A stretch of DNA of 46,188 bases from Flavobacteriaceae bacterium (GTDB lineage: Bacteria > Bacteroidota > Bacteroidia > Flavobacteriales > Flavobacteriaceae): positions 1 to 46,188 of the forward strand of contig JAUXGV010000002.1 of assembly GCA_030621915.1 (NCBI GenBank), read 5' to 3'. A program made the position numbers and the translations under genes. Positions 25,916 through 36,300 of the stretch are shown one piece after another. Numbering within the stretch: the stretch's first letter is position 1; every line of letters starts with the position of its first letter. Under the pieces are notes generated by a model, which saw nothing but the letters and a program-made list of their open reading frames with translations, did no database searches and was not told the DNA's origin.

Positions 25916-27607
25916 TCAACGAATTAATTTTTTATACTTAATACGTTTCGGCATCAAATCACCCCCAAGACGTTTCTTTTTGTTTTCTTCATATTCTGAA
26001 AAACTTCCCTCAAAATAATACACTTGAGAGTTTCCTTCAAAAGCTAAAATATGTGTACAGATTCTATCTAAAAACCATCTATCATGCGAAATAATAACCG
26101 CACATCCAGCAAAATTATCCAACCCTTCTTCTAAGGCTCTTAGTGTATTTACATCCAAATCATTAGTCGGCTCATCAAGTAATAATACATTTCCTTCTTC
26201 TCTTAATGTGATCGCTAAATGCAATCTGTTTCTTTCTCCACCTGACAGGGCAGAAACTTTTTTATTCTGCTCTGATCCTGAAAAATTAAATCTACTTAAA
26301 TAGGCTCTTGAATTTACCTGTTTACCGCCCATCATGATCATTTCCTGTTCGTTTGAAAAATTCTGCCAAATTGTTTTATTCTCATCAATTTTAGAATGAC
26401 TTTGATCTACATAGGCAATTTTTGCAGTTTCACCGACTTTAAAATCTCCATTATCAGCATTCTCTTCACCCATAATCATTTTAAAAATCGTTGTTTTTCC
26501 AGCTCCATTTGGACCAATTATTCCAACGATTCCATTAGGTGGCAAACTAAAATTAAGGTCATCATATAACAATTTATCACCAAAAGCTTTTGACACTTTA
26601 ATCGCATCAATCACATTGTTACCCAATCGAGGTCCATTTGGAATATATAGCTCCAATTTTTCTTCCTTTTGTTTCTGATCCGCGTTCATCAACTTATCAT
26701 AATTTGACAATCGCGCTTTTGATTTGGAATTTCTTCCCTTAGGTGCCATTTTAACCCATTCCAATTCTCTCAATAAAGTTTTTTGTCGTTTGGAAGCCGT
26801 CTTTTCTTCTCGAGCTAATCTATCTGTTTTTTGTTCCAACCATGACGAATAATTTCCTTTCCAAGGAATTCCTTCACCCCTATCCAATTCCAAAATCCAA
26901 CCTGCAACATTATCTAAAAAATATCTATCATGAGTAACTGCTATTACAGTTCCCTTATATTGAGCCAGATGATGTTCTAACCAATGAACTGATTCAGCAT
27001 CCAAATGATTGGTTGGTTCATCCAATAATAATACATCTGGTTGCTGCAACAAAATTCTGCAAAGAGCAACTCTACGTCTCTCCCCTCCAGACAAATTTTT
27101 AATGGGCGTGTCTTTGGGTGCAGTTCTTAAAGCATCCATGGCAATTTCCAATTGAGTATCTAATTCCCATGCATTTAATGCATCAATTTTATCCTGCAAT
27201 ACAGCTTGTTGAGCCATTAATTTATCCATCTTATCAGCATCAGAATATACCTCTTCCAAACCAAACATATCATTAATCTTATTATATTCATCTAAAATAG
27301 CAACGGTTTCACTTACACCTTCTTTAACAATATCAATTACTGTTTTGGAATTATCCAATTCCGGCTCCTGTGATAAATAACCAACTGTATAATTTGGCGA
27401 AAAAACAACATCGCCCTGATAACTTTTATCAATTCCGGCTATGATTTTTAAAAGAGTAGATTTACCCGATCCATTTAGTCCTAAAATGCCAATTTTAGCC
27501 CCATAAAAAAAACTTAAATATATATTTTTGAGCACTTGATTATTGGCTCCTTGGTAAGTTTTACTTACACCGGACATTGAGAATATTACTTTTTTATCGT
27601 CGGACAT
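25916..27607 (-). CDS. ettA: Energy-dependent translational throttle protein EttA (ABC-F ATPase)
   Basis: EttA is an ABC-F protein that binds the ribosomal E site and adjusts the first elongation steps to ATP/ADP level. The 563 residues hold two ABC domains in tandem without membrane segments. Walker A motifs are GLNGSGKST (43-51) and GPNGAGKTT near the middle; signature motifs are LSGGERRRVALCR and LSGGERNRLHLA; Walker B is LLLDEPTN in both. A charged linker (EEKTASKRQKTLLREL) separates them. The C-terminus is short, as in EttA rather than in resistance-type ABC-F proteins. It is the first gene of the ettA, Nudix, DUF2851 group. Confidence 0.95.
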   Translation of the reverse strand: MSDDKKVIFSMSGVSKTYQGANNQVLKNIYLSFFYGAKIGILGLNGSGKSTLLKIIAGIDKSYQGDVVFSPNYTVGYLSQEPELDNSKTVIDIVKEGVSETVAILDEYNKINDMFGLEEVYSDADKMDKLMAQQAVLQDKIDALNAWELDTQLEIAMDALRTAPKDTPIKNLSGGERRRVALCRILLQQPDVLLLDEPTNHLDAESVHWLEHHLAQYKGTVIAVTHDRYFLDNVAGWILELDRGEGIPWKGNYSSWLEQKTDRLAREEKTASKRQKTLLRELEWVKMAPKGRNSKSKARLSNYDKLMNADQKQKEEKLELYIPNGPRLGNNVIDAIKVSKAFGDKLLYDDLNFSLPPNGIVGIIGPNGAGKTTIFKMIMGEENADNGDFKVGETAKIAYVDQSHSKIDENKTIWQNFSNEQEMIMMGGKQVNSRAYLSRFNFSGSEQNKKVSALSGGERNRLHLAITLREEGNVLLLDEPTNDLDVNTLRALEEGLDNFAGCAVIISHDRWFLDRICTHILAFEGNSQVYYFEGSFSEYEENKKKRLGGDLMPKRIKYKKLIR

Positions 27608-27711
27608 AATTAATTTTTTTGTAGTGCAAATATACTTAGAAATGTACTATCCTTGGCAAACATTAATGAGTTGGAACGTATATTTGGCGTAAAAATATTT
27701 TAAGTGCAAAA

Positions 27712-27737
27712 AAAATCCTACCCAATGGCAGGATTTT
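27712..27737 (-). terminator. Rho-independent terminator of the DUF349 gene
   Basis: On the minus strand, AAAATCCT pairs with AGGATTTT (arms at 27730-27737 and 27712-27719) and the inner CCATTGG gives further pairing. A run of Ts follows immediately. It begins six bases after the DUF349 stop codon and is the clearest terminator in the window. Confidence 0.8.
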
Positions 27738-27742
27738 CATTT

Positions 27743-29923
27743 CTAGTATTCCAATTTCCTTAAATAGGATAATTTTTTTTGCCATATTTTTAAATCTTCA
27801 TTATGCTTATCAATATTTTTATAAACATTGGCTATTAATGGATTATCCCTTGAAGCATTCGAAATAAAACTAATATTATTTTCCAAGAGTTTAATTTCCT
27901 TTGTCAATTCATCCACTTTTCTTCTAACGAACAATTGTTCATTATCAATTTTACGTACATCATTTTGATCAACAAACGCATCGATAACATTTTTAAATTT
28001 AAGCAAGGTAGCTTCATCCTTGTCTATGTTTATTTTCTTACATGCCAAATCAATCGCCTTATTGAATTTAGAATCTATATGGCGCATTTTTACTGGAACA
28101 ACCCCCAATTTCTTCCAATCAGTAATTCTTGAATTTATCAAATCCAGAGTTAAATCAACTTCCTGAGCGATCTCCTCTTTAAATAGATCCAGCAATTCTT
28201 TCTTTTTATTAAAAACTTCTACTTGTTCTTTATTTGATCCATCCTGCATATTATGCAATTGGTCAAAATAATGGTTGCAGGCATCCTTAAATCTTTTCCA
28301 AATTTTATCAGAATCCTTTCTTGGGACATGCCCGATTTTTCTCCAGTTGGACTGTATTTTCTTAAAAACTTCTGTCACCGAATCCCAATCTTCACTATCC
28401 TTTAATGATTCCGCTTGCTCTACAAGGTTCATTTTTTTCTCAAGATTCTCGAGCTGGTCCTTTTTAATATCTTTATAAAAAGTGTTTTTAGATTTATTGA
28501 ATTTCCTGGTCGCTTCTTTAAACAATTGCCAAACTTCTTCATTCTTTGATTTTGGAACTCTCCCAATAGCAAAAAATTCATTCCTCAACTTTTCCATTTT
28601 CCTGATCCCTTCCTGCCAGGCTTTGTGTGAAGTTTCATTATCAATTTTAAACTCTTTTATTTTTTCTATTACAGCAATTTTAAGATCCACATTTGCTTTG
28701 AATTTTGAATCAAGTTGATTTTGAAATTCATGTCGTTTGTCATGTATTTTTTTAGTAGCTTCACTAAATCTATCCCAAATTTCTTCTCTAACATCTCTAG
28801 CAACAGGTCCAATATCTTCTTTCCACATACGATGTAAAATTTGCAATTCTTTAAACGCGTGATTTATATTTTCCTGATCTGCTAATTGTTCAACTTTTTC
28901 TACCAATTTTGTTTTTTCCTCCAAATTATGCTTAAAATCGAGATCTCTTAAATCATTGTTCAAATGCAACAAATCATAAAACCTTTCTACATGGTGATCG
29001 TAAGTTCTCCAAACATCATTATATTTTGAATGAGGGATTTGGCCAATCTTACGCCATTCATCCTGTAATGACCTAAAATTCTTATACATACTGGAAGGAT
29101 CCGCATTATCAATCAAATTCTTTAAGTCTTCAATTAATTGGAGTTTTTTTTGAAGATTTTCCTTTTGCTCAGATTCAATTTCCTTATAATGCTTTTGTCT
29201 TTTCCTTTTATAGGACTGTACTACCTCATTAAATGTAGTTTTCACTGGCAGGAAAAAACTGAAATCAATTTCATTACCACCATCTTTAATAAATGCTTCT
29301 TTCTTTTCTGCTATAAAGACATTAAATTTTTTGGTGAAATCAGATCTTAAATTTTCAAATTGTTTTTTGGTTTCCTGAATTGGAAATTCATTCAATTTTT
29401 GCATGGCATCAACCAATCCATCTAATGTTAACTTTGAAACATCAATTACAGGCACTTTCTTAGGTGCAGTTTCAGGATCAGACACAACACTTTCATCTTG
29501 TTTTTTTTCTATTGGGGTATTAATTTTCTTTTCATCCTTAGCGTCAACAATTAATTCAACCGGCTCCTTTTCATCAGTATCAGCGTTCATTTCAATTTCT
29601 TGTTTCTTCTTAACAACATCAGTAGTTTCCGATTGTTCTGCAACAATCTTCTCTTCTTTTATTTCGAATTCTTTATTCTCTCCATTCGAATCAACTACAG
29701 GTTTTACGACAACTTCTTTTACATCATCTTCTTTCTCAGTTTTTTTATTATCTACAGCATCTTTACTTTCTGTCGTAACTACTTCATCAATTTTTTCAAT
29801 TGATTTTTCATCTTCAATATCTTTATCAATTACAGCTTGAGTTTTTTCTGTTTTTTTTGATGCCTTTTCAATTTTATCTATTGATTCTTCTGAAGTTGAT
29901 TCTTCGATATTTTCGTCTAACAT
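27743..29923 (-). CDS. DUF349 repeat protein with acidic N-terminal region
   Basis: The 726-residue protein starts with about 165 residues of low complexity rich in Glu, Lys, Asp, Val and Thr (for example IEESTSEESIDKIEKASKK), likely disordered. The remainder is a series of DUF349 units, each a three-helix segment with a tryptophan-rich core such as DEWRKIGQIPH, NWRKIGHVPR and TDWKKLGVVPV (about 220-690). DUF349 proteins are linked to stress and DNA or RNA metabolism in some phyla, but no activity is settled. It is transcribed alone, with a strong terminator. Confidence 0.9.
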   Translation of the reverse strand: MLDENIEESTSEESIDKIEKASKKTEKTQAVIDKDIEDEKSIEKIDEVVTTESKDAVDNKKTEKEDDVKEVVVKPVVDSNGENKEFEIKEEKIVAEQSETTDVVKKKQEIEMNADTDEKEPVELIVDAKDEKKINTPIEKKQDESVVSDPETAPKKVPVIDVSKLTLDGLVDAMQKLNEFPIQETKKQFENLRSDFTKKFNVFIAEKKEAFIKDGGNEIDFSFFLPVKTTFNEVVQSYKRKRQKHYKEIESEQKENLQKKLQLIEDLKNLIDNADPSSMYKNFRSLQDEWRKIGQIPHSKYNDVWRTYDHHVERFYDLLHLNNDLRDLDFKHNLEEKTKLVEKVEQLADQENINHAFKELQILHRMWKEDIGPVARDVREEIWDRFSEATKKIHDKRHEFQNQLDSKFKANVDLKIAVIEKIKEFKIDNETSHKAWQEGIRKMEKLRNEFFAIGRVPKSKNEEVWQLFKEATRKFNKSKNTFYKDIKKDQLENLEKKMNLVEQAESLKDSEDWDSVTEVFKKIQSNWRKIGHVPRKDSDKIWKRFKDACNHYFDQLHNMQDGSNKEQVEVFNKKKELLDLFKEEIAQEVDLTLDLINSRITDWKKLGVVPVKMRHIDSKFNKAIDLACKKINIDKDEATLLKFKNVIDAFVDQNDVRKIDNEQLFVRRKVDELTKEIKLLENNISFISNASRDNPLIANVYKNIDKHNEDLKIWQKKLSYLRKLEY

Positions 29924-30063
29924 TTTGTAAATGTTTAAGGTTCCTTTATTAATAAATTGCTTTAAAAAGTCTCGAAAGATAGTAATTAAGCTTATTAATT
30001 CACATAACTATCTCAAAAATTAGATGATAAATTACAATTAAAGTTGCGTAATTGTATGAAAGT

Positions 30064-30813
30064 TTAGGTTGTCCAAATTTCCCAAGCCTTATCTGCTTGC
30101 AGCTCCAACATTTGTAAACCATTTTTTACAATCGCTCCTTTTTCCTTGCCTTTGGATAAAAATAGTGTCTCAGATGGATTGTATATCAAATCAAATAAAA
30201 AATGTTTATCTGTAACATATTGATACGGTATTTTGGGTGAAACATCTGAGTTTGGATGGGTACCAATTGGTGTACAATTAATTATTAAATGGTGGTCCAT
30301 CATCACATTTTCAGTCAATTCATCATATGAATAAGTTTCATTGTTTTTAGGGTTTCTTGAAACATACTTATATGCAATATTTAATTTATTCAAAACAAAT
30401 GTTACTGCCTTTGAAGCACCTCCGGTTCCTAAAATTAATGCGCTCTTCACGTGCTTTTTAAGTAACGGCTTCAAGGAATGTTCAAAACCGTAAACATCAG
30501 TATTAAATCCTTTTAATTGCCCATTATCTAATATTTTAATTGTATTAACAGCTCCAATAACCAAAGCATCGTCATCAATTTCATCTATATATTTAAATAC
30601 TTCAAGTTTATACGGTATAGTAACGTTCAAGCCTTGAATTGAGCCTAAGTTTTCACCTATAACAGCAGGAAATTCATCAATTTCTTCGAGGTCAAAATTA
30701 TCGTATGTATAATTATTTAATTTTAATTCAGAGAATTTTTTATCAAAATATTTCCTAGAAAATGAATAGGAAATATTTTTACCAATCAATCCAAATCTTA
30801 TTTTTTTTACCAT
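30064..30813 (-). CDS. aroE: Shikimate dehydrogenase
   Basis: AroE reduces 3-dehydroshikimate with NADPH in the aromatic amino-acid pathway. The 249 residues carry the substrate-binding segment GLIGKNISYSFS (9-19) and catalytic lysine K69 in NVTIPYK. The acid partner is in GFNTDVYGF, and the NADP fold is LILGTGGASKAVTFVL. INCTPIGTHP and LIYNPSETLFLSKGKEKG follow. The family's usual KSLSHSFS is changed to KNISYSFS here, which still keeps two serines. The enzyme is cytosolic. The 230 bases upstream hold one short open frame and otherwise nothing I can name. Confidence 0.95.
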   Translation of the reverse strand: MVKKIRFGLIGKNISYSFSRKYFDKKFSELKLNNYTYDNFDLEEIDEFPAVIGENLGSIQGLNVTIPYKLEVFKYIDEIDDDALVIGAVNTIKILDNGQLKGFNTDVYGFEHSLKPLLKKHVKSALILGTGGASKAVTFVLNKLNIAYKYVSRNPKNNETYSYDELTENVMMDHHLIINCTPIGTHPNSDVSPKIPYQYVTDKHFLFDLIYNPSETLFLSKGKEKGAIVKNGLQMLELQADKAWEIWTT

Positions 30814-30936
30814 TTTTCAATTTTTAGCCTTTAAATATACTTTGACAGGGTTTTCAATTATTTTAAGATCTAAATGCTCACCATCTAATATATGTCATAT
30901 CATTTCAAAAATTGTAAAGGCCTTATTATCGCATTT

Positions 30937-31032
30937 CTATTTTAAATATTCATAAGGAATACCTGACAAGACATTCAAACTTCTTCTTCCAATTTCAGAA
31001 AAATTTTTTACTCTTAATTCAATGGAATTCAT
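30937..31032 (-). CDS. Possible 31-residue small ORF after murQ
   Basis: An ATG 12 bases after the murQ stop opens a 31-residue frame (start MNSIELRVKNFSEIGRRS, end PYEYLK). It has a balanced, protein-like composition rather than the low-complexity look of random AT-rich frames. It may be a small protein translated from the murQ transcript or a leftover of a longer gene. Family and function are unknown. Confidence 0.3.
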   Translation of the reverse strand: MNSIELRVKNFSEIGRRSLNVLSGIPYEYLK

Positions 31033-31043
31033 CTGTTTGTTTA

Positions 31044-31865
31044 TCAATGAATTCTTTTGTTATAATTTTCAACTGCCTTTCTAACGCTCTTATACTTTAA
31101 CAATAATCTATTAGCTTCTTTTGGATCAATATTCAATTCATTAGCAATCATAAAAGTGCCACGTTTAACCAATTTATCATTTGATAACTGCATGTCAACC
31201 ATACGATTACCTTTAACTTTGCCTAATCTAATCATTACAGAAGTAGTGATCATGTTCAGAACCAATTTTTGAGCTGTTCCGGATTTCATGCGTGTGCTCC
31301 CGGTTACAAATTCTGATCCTACAACAACTTCAATAGGATACTTAGATACTTCAGCCAATTTTGTATTTAAATTACAAGTTAAACAGCCTGTAATAACATT
31401 ATTTTTATTTGCATCTTTCAACCCACCAATTACATAAGGAGTGCTTCCAGAAGCTGCAATTCCAATCAAAACATCATTTGAATTTATTTTGTATTCTTCC
31501 AAATCTTTCCATGCCTGAGTTGTATTATCCTCGGCATTTTCAACTGCCTTTCTCAATGCACCATCTCCACCTGCAATTAATCCAATTACCCAATCATCAG
31601 GAACGCCAAATGTTGGAGGGCATTCTGAAGCATCCAATACCCCCAATCTTCCACTGGTACCAGCACCAATATAAAAAAGTCGGCCTCCCAATTCAAATTT
31701 TTCAATAATTCTCTCTACTAAAGGTTCAATTTGAGGCAAACATCTTTCTACTGCCAAAGAAACTTTTTTATCTTCATTATTTATATTTCTAAGCAAATCA
31801 CTCACCTTCATATGTTCCAAATCATCATAATAGGATGATTGCTCTGTTGTAGGTTTATCTGACAT
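31044..31865 (-). CDS. murQ: N-acetylmuramic acid 6-phosphate etherase
   Basis: MurQ cleaves the lactyl ether of MurNAc-6-phosphate to GlcNAc-6-phosphate and lactate in cell-wall recycling. The 273-residue protein has the SIS fold with IGAGTSGRLGVLDASECPPTFG, where E81 is the catalytic residue, and E112 is the likely second acid (VENAED). GIAASGSTPYVIGGL and GSTRMKSGTAQKLVLNMI follow. It is slightly shorter than typical. The ATG overlaps the end of the sodium-symporter gene by 11 bases, so the two are translated together. A MurNAc kinase is not seen in the window. Confidence 0.96.
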   Translation of the reverse strand: MSDKPTTEQSSYYDDLEHMKVSDLLRNINNEDKKVSLAVERCLPQIEPLVERIIEKFELGGRLFYIGAGTSGRLGVLDASECPPTFGVPDDWVIGLIAGGDGALRKAVENAEDNTTQAWKDLEEYKINSNDVLIGIAASGSTPYVIGGLKDANKNNVITGCLTCNLNTKLAEVSKYPIEVVVGSEFVTGSTRMKSGTAQKLVLNMITTSVMIRLGKVKGNRMVDMQLSNDKLVKRGTFMIANELNIDPKEANRLLLKYKSVRKAVENYNKRIH

Positions 31866-33324
31866 TCTGTTTTTTCGATTTTACAATTAATAATAATCCT
31901 ATGATCGTTAAGGAAGCATTTACAGCAATATTGATAAAACCAAAATCAAATCCAAATCCAGTTTTAAAATATTCGTTTAGTAAATAGGTTATAACCGGAG
32001 CCACAAGACAAACAATGGGCACCCACTTATCCTTGACATTAATTTTACTAAACATTCCAAACAAATAAAGTCCTAATAAAGGGCCATAAGTATAACCGGC
32101 TACTTTGAAAATGGTTGAAATAACATCTCCTCTACTACCGGAAAACAACATAATTAAACAAAAAATAATCAAGGAAAACCCAAATAGTACTTTGTTTTTT
32201 AATTTTATTTTCTCTTCACTAGATTTATGAGAAATATCTAAAAAATCATAAGTGAAAGAAGTTGTCAAGGCGGTAAGTGCCGAATCAACACTTGAAAATG
32301 ATGCTGCGATAATCCCTAATAAAAAACTCACGCCCACAAGTACTCCAAATTCATTGATGGCAAGATTCGGAAATAAGGTATCCGTATCCAAATAAACTCC
32401 GTTCTCACCAATAGGTAAAGATACCCCCCTTGATTCAGCATAGACATATAATAAAATACCCAGTCCTAAAAATAAAAATTGAGTGATGGCCAGTATCAAA
32501 CTAAAGGTTAATGTATTTTTTTGTGCATCCCATTGATTTTTGCAAGTCAAAGTTTTCTGCATCATATTTTGATCCAGCCCCATCATAGCAATGGCAATAA
32601 GAATCCCCGCAATAAACTGTTTATAAAAATTATTACCGGATTTTCCGTCCCAATTGAAAATATTAAAATATTTATGATTCACAATTTCATCTATGGATTG
32701 CTCAAAAGTTAAATCCAGAGCATTAGTTATTGCAATTATAGTAACTACCGCTGCCAATATTAAAAAAAATGTTTGCAAAGTATCAGTCCACACAATGGTT
32801 TTAATCCCTGATTTATTCGTGTAAAACCAAATCAATAATAGAATAATAATAACGGTTAAATAAAATGGAATATTCAATTTATCAAAGAATGCAAATTGTA
32901 ATATTTTGGCTGCTAACAGTAATCGTAAGGCAGCTCCAAATGACTGGGATACTAAAAAAAACAGGGAACCTATTTTATAAGTTTTATTACCAAACCTTTC
33001 ATTCAAATACGCATAAATTGAAACTAACTTCAACCGATAATATAGGGGTATTAATACAAAAGTTATAAATAAATAACCTACAACATTACCCAATATAAAT
33101 TGAAAAAAGTAAAAATTATTATTACCAACCATTCCTGGTACAGAAACAAAAGTCACTCCAGAAAGAGCGGCTCCCACCATACCAAAGGCAACTAAAAACC
33201 AAGGGGATTCTCTATCGCCGGTAAAAAAACTCTCATCACTTCTATTCTTTGAAGTGACATAAGAAATAATCATTATTAGACTAAAATATGCAAGTATTAT
33301 CGAAAATATAAGTAAAGTGCTCAA
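31855..33324 (-). CDS. Sodium:solute symporter (SSS family), probable cell-wall sugar importer
   Basis: The 489 residues have about 13 membrane segments of the LeuT-like SSS fold. Landmarks are AAYF/AYFSLIMIISY at the N-terminus, ESPWFLVAFGMVGAALSGVTFVSVPG in helix 1, and GLDQNMMQKTLTCKN and GIIAASFSSVDSALTALTTSF later (the latter a sodium-site segment). The start is TTG at 33324, 11 bases after the tamB stop. The overlap with murQ makes N-acetylmuramic acid or a related sugar the best candidate substrate. A comparable symporter accompanies murQ in Tannerella, from memory. Confidence 0.9.
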   Translation of the reverse strand: MSTLLIFSIILAYFSLIMIISYVTSKNRSDESFFTGDRESPWFLVAFGMVGAALSGVTFVSVPGMVGNNNFYFFQFILGNVVGYLFITFVLIPLYYRLKLVSIYAYLNERFGNKTYKIGSLFFLVSQSFGAALRLLLAAKILQFAFFDKLNIPFYLTVIIILLLIWFYTNKSGIKTIVWTDTLQTFFLILAAVVTIIAITNALDLTFEQSIDEIVNHKYFNIFNWDGKSGNNFYKQFIAGILIAIAMMGLDQNMMQKTLTCKNQWDAQKNTLTFSLILAITQFLFLGLGILLYVYAESRGVSLPIGENGVYLDTDTLFPNLAINEFGVLVGVSFLLGIIAASFSSVDSALTALTTSFTYDFLDISHKSSEEKIKLKNKVLFGFSLIIFCLIMLFSGSRGDVISTIFKVAGYTYGPLLGLYLFGMFSKINVKDKWVPIVCLVAPVITYLLNEYFKTGFGFDFGFINIAVNASLTIIGLLLIVKSKKQNVR

Positions 33325-33335
33325 AGTAGATATTT

Positions 33336-36300
33336 TTATTTTTTATTTTTTTCAGACTTTTTAATTGCTCTCAAACTGTCTTTTTCCTTTTTCGAAGCTT
33401 CTTTGGCTTCCTTAGATTTTTTTATACCGAGTTTGGTTAAAAATTCATCACCATTGTCAAAATTAAATTGATATGAAATTCCCGCACCTTGGGTATACCC
33501 TTCCCCCTCCAAAACGTCGAATTGAATTTCATTCTGTCTATTATATACCTTTGCACTTAAGGTCTCAGCTTCATTCAATGGAATTTCAACTTCAACTTCT
33601 CCAATTACACTAGAATTGGTATTAGATCCAACAGGAACACCTACCTTTCCGTGAACTATTACCCTATCAGCTATTCTACCCGATACGGAAATACCCAACT
33701 GGTCATCTGTAATTACATCTTCAACACTATTTGATTTTCCAACGTCATATGTGACATCAACCTCAATATTTTCATTTGAGCTTTTTAAAATTTGAGTTAG
33801 CATACTTGACGCTTTTTGAGCAATTGTTCCTGACAGGGCGGCACTTCCAAAATCTGAATTACTTTTTTCTAAATTGATAAAATTACCCGTGGCAAGTAGA
33901 GACACAAATTGAGTTAATTTATCATCTTCATTATTCAATTTAAATTCCAATTCCGAAGATACTAAGGAACTTGCATTTGGAATATTAATATCAAAATCAA
34001 AATTAGCAGAAGATAAAGTACCTGTAATTACTGTTATCAATTCAACATCAATTTTTCTAGAACTATTAAGCTCATCCAACAATACTGACGGGTTGGCTTT
34101 GGTTATATTTATTGCTTCAATGTTTAATTCGGCATCATAGGGGTTGCCATTCCAAACAATAGTACCACCTCTTTTCATTTTAAAGTTCTTGTTTATTATA
34201 TTTTTAAATTGATATTCACCATTGTCAATTACCAAGACCCCAAAAATTTCAAATCTACCATTGGTGTCTATATTTAATTTTAAATTCCCATCTCCACTTC
34301 CTCTTAATAAACTTCCTGAAACTTTATCTATTACAACTTGTGCAATAGCATCTTTTGTAACTTCAAGATCGAAATTCAATGTTAAGCCTTTAAGTTGTTT
34401 AAATATAATCTCACCTTTTTTATCAATCTCCTTATCCAAAATTTCTGGCTGGTCAAACGTAATTAATTTTGTTTCACTAATTGTACTCAAATAATTTAAT
34501 GGAATTATAATTTCTGTTCCTTTATTTGTCTTTCCCCGAACATCAATAACCAAATCATCTGTGGGGCCTTTTAATGTTGTACTACCAGATAACAATCCAG
34601 TTCCATAGTATACAACATCTTCCTTCTCTTCGTCATATTCAGTGTTTAATACCAATAAATTATCCGTTGTCAATCCCAGATCCAAATTCCAATTTTTAAA
34701 ATTTTTATGACTTATTTTACCTTGAAGTATTCCAGTTGTTTTCATTATATCATCCTGCAGTGAAATATTTAAAAAGTCAAATGTCTGATCATATAATTTC
34801 ACCCGGGTATTTCCTAAAAAATTATAATTTACGTTTAAATAGGGCAATGCAATTCCTGCTTCTTCCAAATTAATTTCTCCATCAATTTTTGGATTTTCTA
34901 TATTTCCTGAAATAAAAGTTCTTCCAGATGCATAACCTCTTATTTCAGACAAAACAGTTTTTCCTAAGGGACTAAAAGCGCTAATTTTAAAATTATTAAA
35001 TACAATTTCAGCACTTATTGTTGGCTTTTCAGGCACAAAATCTAATTTACCCTTTGAATAAAAACTTATCAAATCTCCATTAACCAACTTTGCTTGATAG
35101 TTATAATTTTTAATTGATTTATCTCCACGTGCATTAAATGTTAAGTCACCGTAAAAATCATCATTGATACTAAAATAATTAATTGTCATATCTGCTAATG
35201 GTAGTGTATTTCCATTAACAGATTTCAGATTAATAACTCCATTCACTTTTCCATCTATTGCAACACTGTCTACGTTGGGTGTAATGTCATACAAATTAAC
35301 ATTTTCAAATTTTAAGTCAATGTTTTTATTGTCATTATCATAAACCAACCCAGCCAGACCTATATATTGATCCTCTGAAACAGCATCAATATTGTCAATG
35401 GCAAAATTTTTAAATTTATTATCAAAAACAAATTTATTCTGATTATTATTTTCAGGATTAATTTTCCACGTATTATTTTTAAAAACCAATTCCGAGCTTT
35501 TAAACCCAAAAACGAATTGATTATTTTCGTTAATCGTATAATAAAAACTTAGATTGAACTTTTCTTTTAATTCATTTCCACCTATAAAATCGGTCCTCAT
35601 AAATAAAGTGTCATTCAAGGTAACATTTACCAAGTTAACATTGGCAATATTATAATGTTTTGAATTTACCTTATCAACACTTAATAAGGTATGATATAAG
35701 GGATTCTTATTATCTACCTGTAATCTAATATTTTCAATTTCATTTTCAAAAGCAACAATATCGGGAGACTTTATTGAAAGCTTCAATTTATCTTTGTCCG
35801 AATCCATTTCTCCACGGATAATAGTATTTGCACCTAACCTTACATCGGGAAAAAAGACTTCAACTATTTTGTTATAAATATTAAAATTAAATTCTAAAAA
35901 TTGACTATTGGCAACTTCTTCTTTTTGATAATTTACAAATAAACTTCCAATCGAATTTTTTGACAATTTTTTTAAATCTTTGAACTTAAAATTACCTCTG
36001 ACAAATCCATTTATAATATCCGTCGAATTCACTCGAACCTCTCGGATGGAATCCTTAAAAAATGAAGAGACATTGAAATCTTTAAAATAGTATTTCTCAT
36101 TTTGATTAATGTAAGTTGATTCTTTAAAATGAATTTCTCCAACCATATTATCCAAATTGCTACCTCTTAAATTGATATCAATTTTACCTTTTAAAATTGA
36201 TCTTTCATCTCTTGTAAACAAATTTAACTTTAAAAAATCTGCATGATTGACATCTGCTTTAAAATCAAATTCATACTCTTCTGCTGACAAATCAGCCAAA

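Noticed and set aside
29403-29840. A 145-residue open frame on the plus strand, rich in Ser, Thr and Phe
   Set aside because: It is the antisense shadow of the acidic low-complexity arm of the DUF349 gene; codon bias of that region makes the opposite frame open by chance.
31409-31708. A 99-residue plus-strand frame
   Set aside because: It lies entirely within murQ on the other strand, has no family features, and murQ is intact.
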